Of a stretch of 10,716 bases of DNA, positions 7,372 to 10,716 are shown in pieces. The translations under genes were made by a program, and so were the position numbers. Under the pieces are notes generated by a model, which saw nothing but the letters and a program-made list of their open reading frames with translations, was not told the DNA's origin and searched no databases. How positions within the stretch are numbered: the first letter of the stretch is position 1; each line of letters starts with the position of its first letter. This stretch comes from DATJYV01 sp035499415 (GTDB lineage Bacteria > Bacteroidota > Ignavibacteria > UBA10030), in contig DATJYV010000190.1 of assembly GCA_035499415.1 (NCBI GenBank), positions 1 to 10,716 on the forward strand, given 5' to 3'.

Positions 7372-7695
7372 ATGAAGCCGATGGAAGTCAACGATGCAAA
7401 CTTTCAGACTGAAGTATTGAAATCCGAGAAGCCGGTTCTCGTCGATTTCTGGGCGGAATGGTGCGGGCCGTGCAAGATGATCGCGCCCGTCGTCGAGGAA
7501 ATCGCCAAGGAGTACGACGGAAAATTGAAGGTCGGCAAACTCGACGTCGATTCGAACCAGCAGGTCTCGACGCAGTTCGGCATTCGAAGCATTCCGACGC
7601 TGCTGATTTTTAAGGGAGGGAAGGTCGTCGAGCAGGTGGTCGGCGCGGTTCCAAAACGGATGTTGGTCGAGCGGGTTGCGAAGCACATCAACTGA
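7372..7695 (+). CDS. trxA: Thioredoxin
   Basis: A small cytoplasmic dithiol oxidoreductase that reduces protein disulfides and is recycled by thioredoxin reductase. The 107 residues are the standard size for a single thioredoxin fold with no signal peptide. The active site WCGPC spans 30-34 (Cys31, Cys34). The buried Asp25 in VDFWAEW and the cis-proline Pro75 in RSIPT are present, followed by the usual LLIFKGGKVV strand-turn. Nothing is missing or unusual. It follows dnaE by 15 bp and is closed by a strong terminator, so it is the last gene of that transcript. The link with a DNA polymerase is probably only shared transcription. Another thioredoxin may exist elsewhere in the genome, so the gene name is by family. 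Confidence 0.97.
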   Translation: MKPMEVNDANFQTEVLKSEKPVLVDFWAEWCGPCKMIAPVVEEIAKEYDGKLKVGKLDVDSNQQVSTQFGIRSIPTLLIFKGGKVVEQVVGAVPKRMLVERVAKHIN

Positions 7696-7711
7696 CGACC
7701 GTCGTCTGAAT

Positions 7712-7760
7712 ATGCGAGAGTGCCCGAGCGGCAACCGGGCTTCTCGCATTTTTGTTTTCT
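7712..7760 (+). terminator. Rho-independent terminator after trxA
   Basis: The outer stem ATGCGAGA (7712-7719) pairs with TCTCGCAT (7742-7749). The inner stem GCCCG (7722-7726) pairs with CGGGC (7736-7740) around a 9-nt loop. The T-rich tail TTTTTGTTTTCT (7749-7760) follows at once. It lies 17 bp after the trxA stop and before the true aspS start, so it ends the dnaE-trxA message. A short extra dyad GACGAC/GTCGTC (7694-7706) overlaps the trxA stop codon. The outer stem is nearly symmetrical, but there is no long A-run on the other side, so action is likely in the + direction only. Confidence 0.88.
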
Positions 7761-7824
7761 GACGCAGCGGCTTGCACCGGTTTCCGGACCGGGAATCTTC
7801 CTTTCTACCTATCGACCGAATATC

Positions 7825-9594
7825 ATGTCAACCTCTTATTCCAAAAGGACTCACACCTGCGGCGAGCTGCGCCCGTCCCACATCGGGCAGACCGTGACCC
7901 TCACCGGCTGGGTGGATGTCAGGAGGGACCTTGGCGGCGTCATCTTCATCGACCTCCGGGACCGGTACGGCAAGACGCAGGTCGTCTTCGCCCCCCAGCA
8001 CAATGTTCAGGCCCACCGGGATGCCGACGCCCTCAGACCCGAATTTGTCATCTCCGTGACCGGGACTGCGGACGCACGCCCCGCCGGAACGGAAAACCCG
8101 GACCTCGCGACGGGCGAAATCGACGTCAAGGCCACATCCCTCTCCATCCTCAATAAATCCGAAACACCTCCGTTCATGGTCGAGGATGAGCTCAAGGTCA
8201 ACGAGGACCTGCGACTCCAGTACCGCTACATCGACCTCCGCCGTCCGCGCATGCAAAGAAACCTTCTCATGCGCCATGCCGCATATCAGATCGTCCGGAA
8301 GTATTACGACAGTCTCGGATTTGTTGAAGTCGAGACGCCGATCCTGATGAAAAGTACGCCCGAGGGGGCCAGAGATTATTTGGTACCGAGCCGGGTACAC
8401 CGGGGCAAGTTCTATGCGTTGCCGCAATCACCCCAGACGTACAAACAGATTCTCATGGTCTCGGGCCTCGACCGTTATTTTCAAATCGTCAAGTGTTTCC
8501 GTGATGAGGACCTGCGCGCCGACCGCCAACCGGAGTTCACACAGATTGACGTCGAGTGTTCGTTCGCGGATGAAATTGACGTGCAGACGACCACGGAGGG
8601 GCTCATCGCGGAATTGTGGAAGAAAATACTTGGCTACGATCCCCGGCCTCCGTTCCCGCGGCTTACGTTCACGCAGGCGATGGAGCGATTCGGAAGCGAC
8701 AAGCCCGACACGCGATTTGGACTCGAGCTCCGGCTTTGCTCCGACGCTGTCTCAAAAAGTGGATTTCGAGTCTTCAGCAATACCGTGAAGACGGGGGGAC
8801 TTGTCGGCGGCATCTGCGTTCCGGGCCTTTCGAACTATACGCGGAATCAACTGGACGGACTCACAGATTTTGTCAAATCGCTCGGCGGGGGTGGTTTGGT
8901 CTACATGAAAATAGGGGCAGACAAGATTGAATCGTCCGTTGAGAAGTTCGTGCCCCAGGAAGAATCGAAGGCGATTGCGGACGCCCTCGGCGCGAAACAG
9001 GGCGACCTTGTCCTCATTATTTCTGGGCCATGGAAATCGGCGCTGACGATTCTTGGCACATTGCGGCTGGAGATGGCTCGTCGCCTCAACTTGATTCCCC
9101 CGAACGACTGGAAATTCCTTTGGGTCACCGATTTCCCGGCGCTCGAATACAGCGAGGACGAGAAACGGTACGTCGCTGTGCATCATCCATTCACTTCCCC
9201 GAATCTTGAGGACCTGCCTCTCCTCGACAGCGACCCTGCGAAAGCCCGGGCGCGGGCATACGATTTGGTGTTAAACGGAAACGAAATTGCCGGCGGGAGC
9301 ATTCGAATCCACGACGCGCAGCTTCAGAGCAGGATGTTCGAGCTTCTCGGCATCGGGCATGTGGAAGCCATGGCCCGATTCGGCTTTCTCCTCGACGCGT
9401 TCAAGTACGGCGCGCCGCCGCATGGCGGTATTGCCTATGGATTCGACCGGCTGTTGATGCTTCTCTCCGGAGAAAAATCGATCCGTGACGTCATCGCATT
9501 CCCGAAAACGAGCAGCGGTCAGTCGCTCATGGACGATGCGCCGGCGGCCGTCGAGAAAAAGCAACTCGATGAGCTTCACATCAGGATTGTCTGA
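7825..9594 (+). CDS. aspS: Aspartate--tRNA ligase (AspRS), bacterial type
   Basis: A cytoplasmic class IIb synthetase that charges tRNA-Asp with aspartate. I chose the ATG at 7825, giving 589 residues, because homology begins near residue 8 and E. coli AspRS has about 590. The in-frame upstream ATG at 7720 lies inside the trxA terminator and would add 35 unrelated residues. The domains are an OB-fold anticodon-binding domain (about 1-110), catalytic core, GAD insertion (about 290-425) and C-terminal core with tail. Motif 1 is near 165-174 (GFVEVETPIL). PQSPQ is at 200-204. Motif 2 is at 225-241 (FRDEDLRADRQPEF). Motif 3 is at 535-548 (GIAYGFDRLLMLLS). tRNA-specificity markers are mixed: Leu36 in RRDLGG is as in tRNA-Asp-specific enzymes, while Gly88 in ARPAGTEN is as in relaxed enzymes. 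No Shine-Dalgarno is visible. Confidence 0.97.
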   Translation: MSTSYSKRTHTCGELRPSHIGQTVTLTGWVDVRRDLGGVIFIDLRDRYGKTQVVFAPQHNVQAHRDADALRPEFVISVTGTADARPAGTENPDLATGEIDVKATSLSILNKSETPPFMVEDELKVNEDLRLQYRYIDLRRPRMQRNLLMRHAAYQIVRKYYDSLGFVEVETPILMKSTPEGARDYLVPSRVHRGKFYALPQSPQTYKQILMVSGLDRYFQIVKCFRDEDLRADRQPEFTQIDVECSFADEIDVQTTTEGLIAELWKKILGYDPRPPFPRLTFTQAMERFGSDKPDTRFGLELRLCSDAVSKSGFRVFSNTVKTGGLVGGICVPGLSNYTRNQLDGLTDFVKSLGGGGLVYMKIGADKIESSVEKFVPQEESKAIADALGAKQGDLVLIISGPWKSALTILGTLRLEMARRLNLIPPNDWKFLWVTDFPALEYSEDEKRYVAVHHPFTSPNLEDLPLLDSDPAKARARAYDLVLNGNEIAGGSIRIHDAQLQSRMFELLGIGHVEAMARFGFLLDAFKYGAPPHGGIAYGFDRLLMLLSGEKSIRDVIAFPKTSSGQSLMDDAPAAVEKKQLDELHIRIV

Positions 9595-9648
9595 CCGACA
9601 CAAACCTCGCGGGCACCGGGCGCGCTGCATCGTCCGCCGGGCATTTCG

Positions 9649-10716
9649 ATGAAGAAATCGATCCGCATCGCTTCGGGACAAGGATTCTGGGGAGACCTGC
9701 TGACCGCGCCTGTCGACCAGGTCACAAAGGGTCCGATCGATTATATGATGATGGACTACCTGGCCGAAGTGACGATGTCGATTCTGCAGAAACAACGCAG
9801 ACGGGATCCAAAACTCGGTTACGCCCGGGACCTTCCGGAGCTGATCGGCAAACTGCTTCCGACGCTTATGAGCCGTCATATCAAGGTCATCACGAATGGC
9901 GGGGGCGTGAATCCGGTTTCGTGCGCACAAGCGATCATCGAGAAAGCGCGAAGTCTCAACGTGGAGAGACTGAACGTTGGAGTGGTTCTCGGAGACGACA
10001 TCCTTGACCGTATCGATGAGCTTTCGGCCAAGGGCATCCGCCTGGACAACATGGAGACTGGCGAGCCCCTCGCATCCGTGCGGACCCGATTGCAGAGCGC
10101 AAACGTGTACTTCGGTGCTTTTCCGGCGGCGGAGGCGCTCCGCAACGGGGCGGACATCGTCATCACCGGGCGAACGACAGACACGGGGCTGACGCTTGCA
10201 CCCATGGTTTTTGAATTCGGTTGGAAACAGGACGATTGGGATTTGCTGGCTGCGGGCACCGTGGCGGGGCATATCCTGGAATGTGGCGGCCAGGCAAGCG
10301 GGGGAAATTTTTCCGCGGACTGGCAGTCTGTCCCCGACCTTGCGCACATCGGGTTTCCAATTGCGGAGGCGCGGCCCGACGGCGAATTTTTCATCACGAA
10401 ACACCCGGGAACCGGAGGGCGGGTTTCGGTTCAGACGGTGAAGGAGCAGTTGGTTTACGAAATCGGGAATCCGCGCCAGTATATCACCCCAGATTGCGTT
10501 GCAGACTTCACGTCGATTCAACTGGAGCAAACCGGCCCGGATGTCGTCCGCGTTCACGGGATTCACGGCATGGCCGCGACGGATTCCTACAAAGTCTCGC
10601 TGTCCTACCTGGACGGTTACACGTCATTCGGAACGCTGACGTATTCCTGGCCGGATGCGCTGACCAAGGCACAGCGGGCCGACGAGATCCTTCGCACCCG
10701 CCTCAAGGACCTGGGA
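9649..10716 (+). CDS. AtuA / DUF1446 family protein (acyclic terpene utilization type), 3' end beyond the window
   Basis: The frame is open from ATG 9649 to the window end, giving 356 residues with no stop; the C-terminus is cut off by the edge. Family hallmarks are in order: RIASGQGFWGD at the N-terminus (6-16), TNGGGVNP (82-89), VLGDDI (113-118), VITGRTTDTGLTLAPMVFEF (171-190), then DDWDLLAAGTVAGH (195-208) and ECGGQASGGNF (211-221). In Pseudomonas, AtuA is needed for growth on citronellol and geraniol, but its reaction is not settled and the family is much broader, so the substrate here is unknown. No signal peptide or membrane segment is seen. It starts 54 bp after aspS with no terminator between, so it may be co-transcribed, and it has no clear Shine-Dalgarno sequence. 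Partner genes for an acyl-CoA pathway might follow outside the window. Confidence 0.92.
   Translation, partial: MKKSIRIASGQGFWGDLLTAPVDQVTKGPIDYMMMDYLAEVTMSILQKQRRRDPKLGYARDLPELIGKLLPTLMSRHIKVITNGGGVNPVSCAQAIIEKARSLNVERLNVGVVLGDDILDRIDELSAKGIRLDNMETGEPLASVRTRLQSANVYFGAFPAAEALRNGADIVITGRTTDTGLTLAPMVFEFGWKQDDWDLLAAGTVAGHILECGGQASGGNFSADWQSVPDLAHIGFPIAEARPDGEFFITKHPGTGGRVSVQTVKEQLVYEIGNPRQYITPDCVADFTSIQLEQTGPDVVRVHGIHGMAATDSYKVSLSYLDGYTSFGTLTYSWPDALTKAQRADEILRTRLKDLG

Noticed and set aside
7720..7824. Upstream in-frame extension of aspS starting at ATG 7720
   Set aside because: The extension begins inside the stem of the trxA terminator, has no family similarity, and the protein from 7825 already has the normal full length.
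9271..10566. Long minus-strand open frame (431 codons) opposite aspS and the AtuA-family gene
   Set aside because: It overlaps two genes with clear family motifs on the + strand and shows only the composition of antisense shadow reading.
1..10716. CRISPR array, transposase, integrase, toxin-antitoxin or defence genes
   Set aside because: I found no regularly spaced repeats and no such protein families in any frame I could read. The tRNA gene is followed by no integrase and no second copy of its 3' end in the window.

Overview
This window looks like an ordinary chromosomal housekeeping region of a moderately GC-rich bacterium. One tRNA gene and six protein genes all lie on the + strand. I found no mobile-element genes, CRISPR array, defence genes or phage genes, and no convincing undescribed system. 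The lineage cannot be fixed from this window. The DnaE type, the mix of genes with and without a Shine-Dalgarno sequence, a tRNA gene without encoded CCA, and an AT-rich purine/pyrimidine-tract spacer would fit the Bacteroidota/Chlorobiota/Ignavibacteria part of the tree. That placement is a low-confidence inference.

Layout: (1) A tRNA-Arg(CCU) gene with a good promoter-like sequence just upstream. (2) A spacer of about 290 bp with no supported gene, then proS, a bacterial prolyl-tRNA synthetase with an editing insertion. (3) An NAD(P)-dependent aldehyde dehydrogenase shortly after proS, whose true start is uncertain. (4) A 283-bp AT-rich spacer holding decayed inverted-repeat sequence. (5) dnaE, the replicative DNA polymerase III alpha subunit, with an intact PHP metal site and a clamp-binding motif, followed 15 bp later by trxA (thioredoxin) with a strong ribosome binding site. 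A clear intrinsic terminator closes this pair. (6) aspS, aspartyl-tRNA synthetase of bacterial type, followed 54 bp later by an AtuA-family (DUF1446) gene that runs off the right edge.

Functionally, the window combines translation (tRNA-Arg, ProRS, AspRS), replication (DnaE), thiol redox control (Trx) and two catabolic-type enzymes (aldehyde dehydrogenase, AtuA-like protein). The most useful points for a second look are: the complete nine-residue PHP site in DnaE, which predicts built-in proofreading; a cofactor-site substitution in the aldehyde dehydrogenase that suggests NADP or dual cofactor use; mixed tRNA-discrimination markers in AspRS; and the repeat remnants upstream of dnaE.
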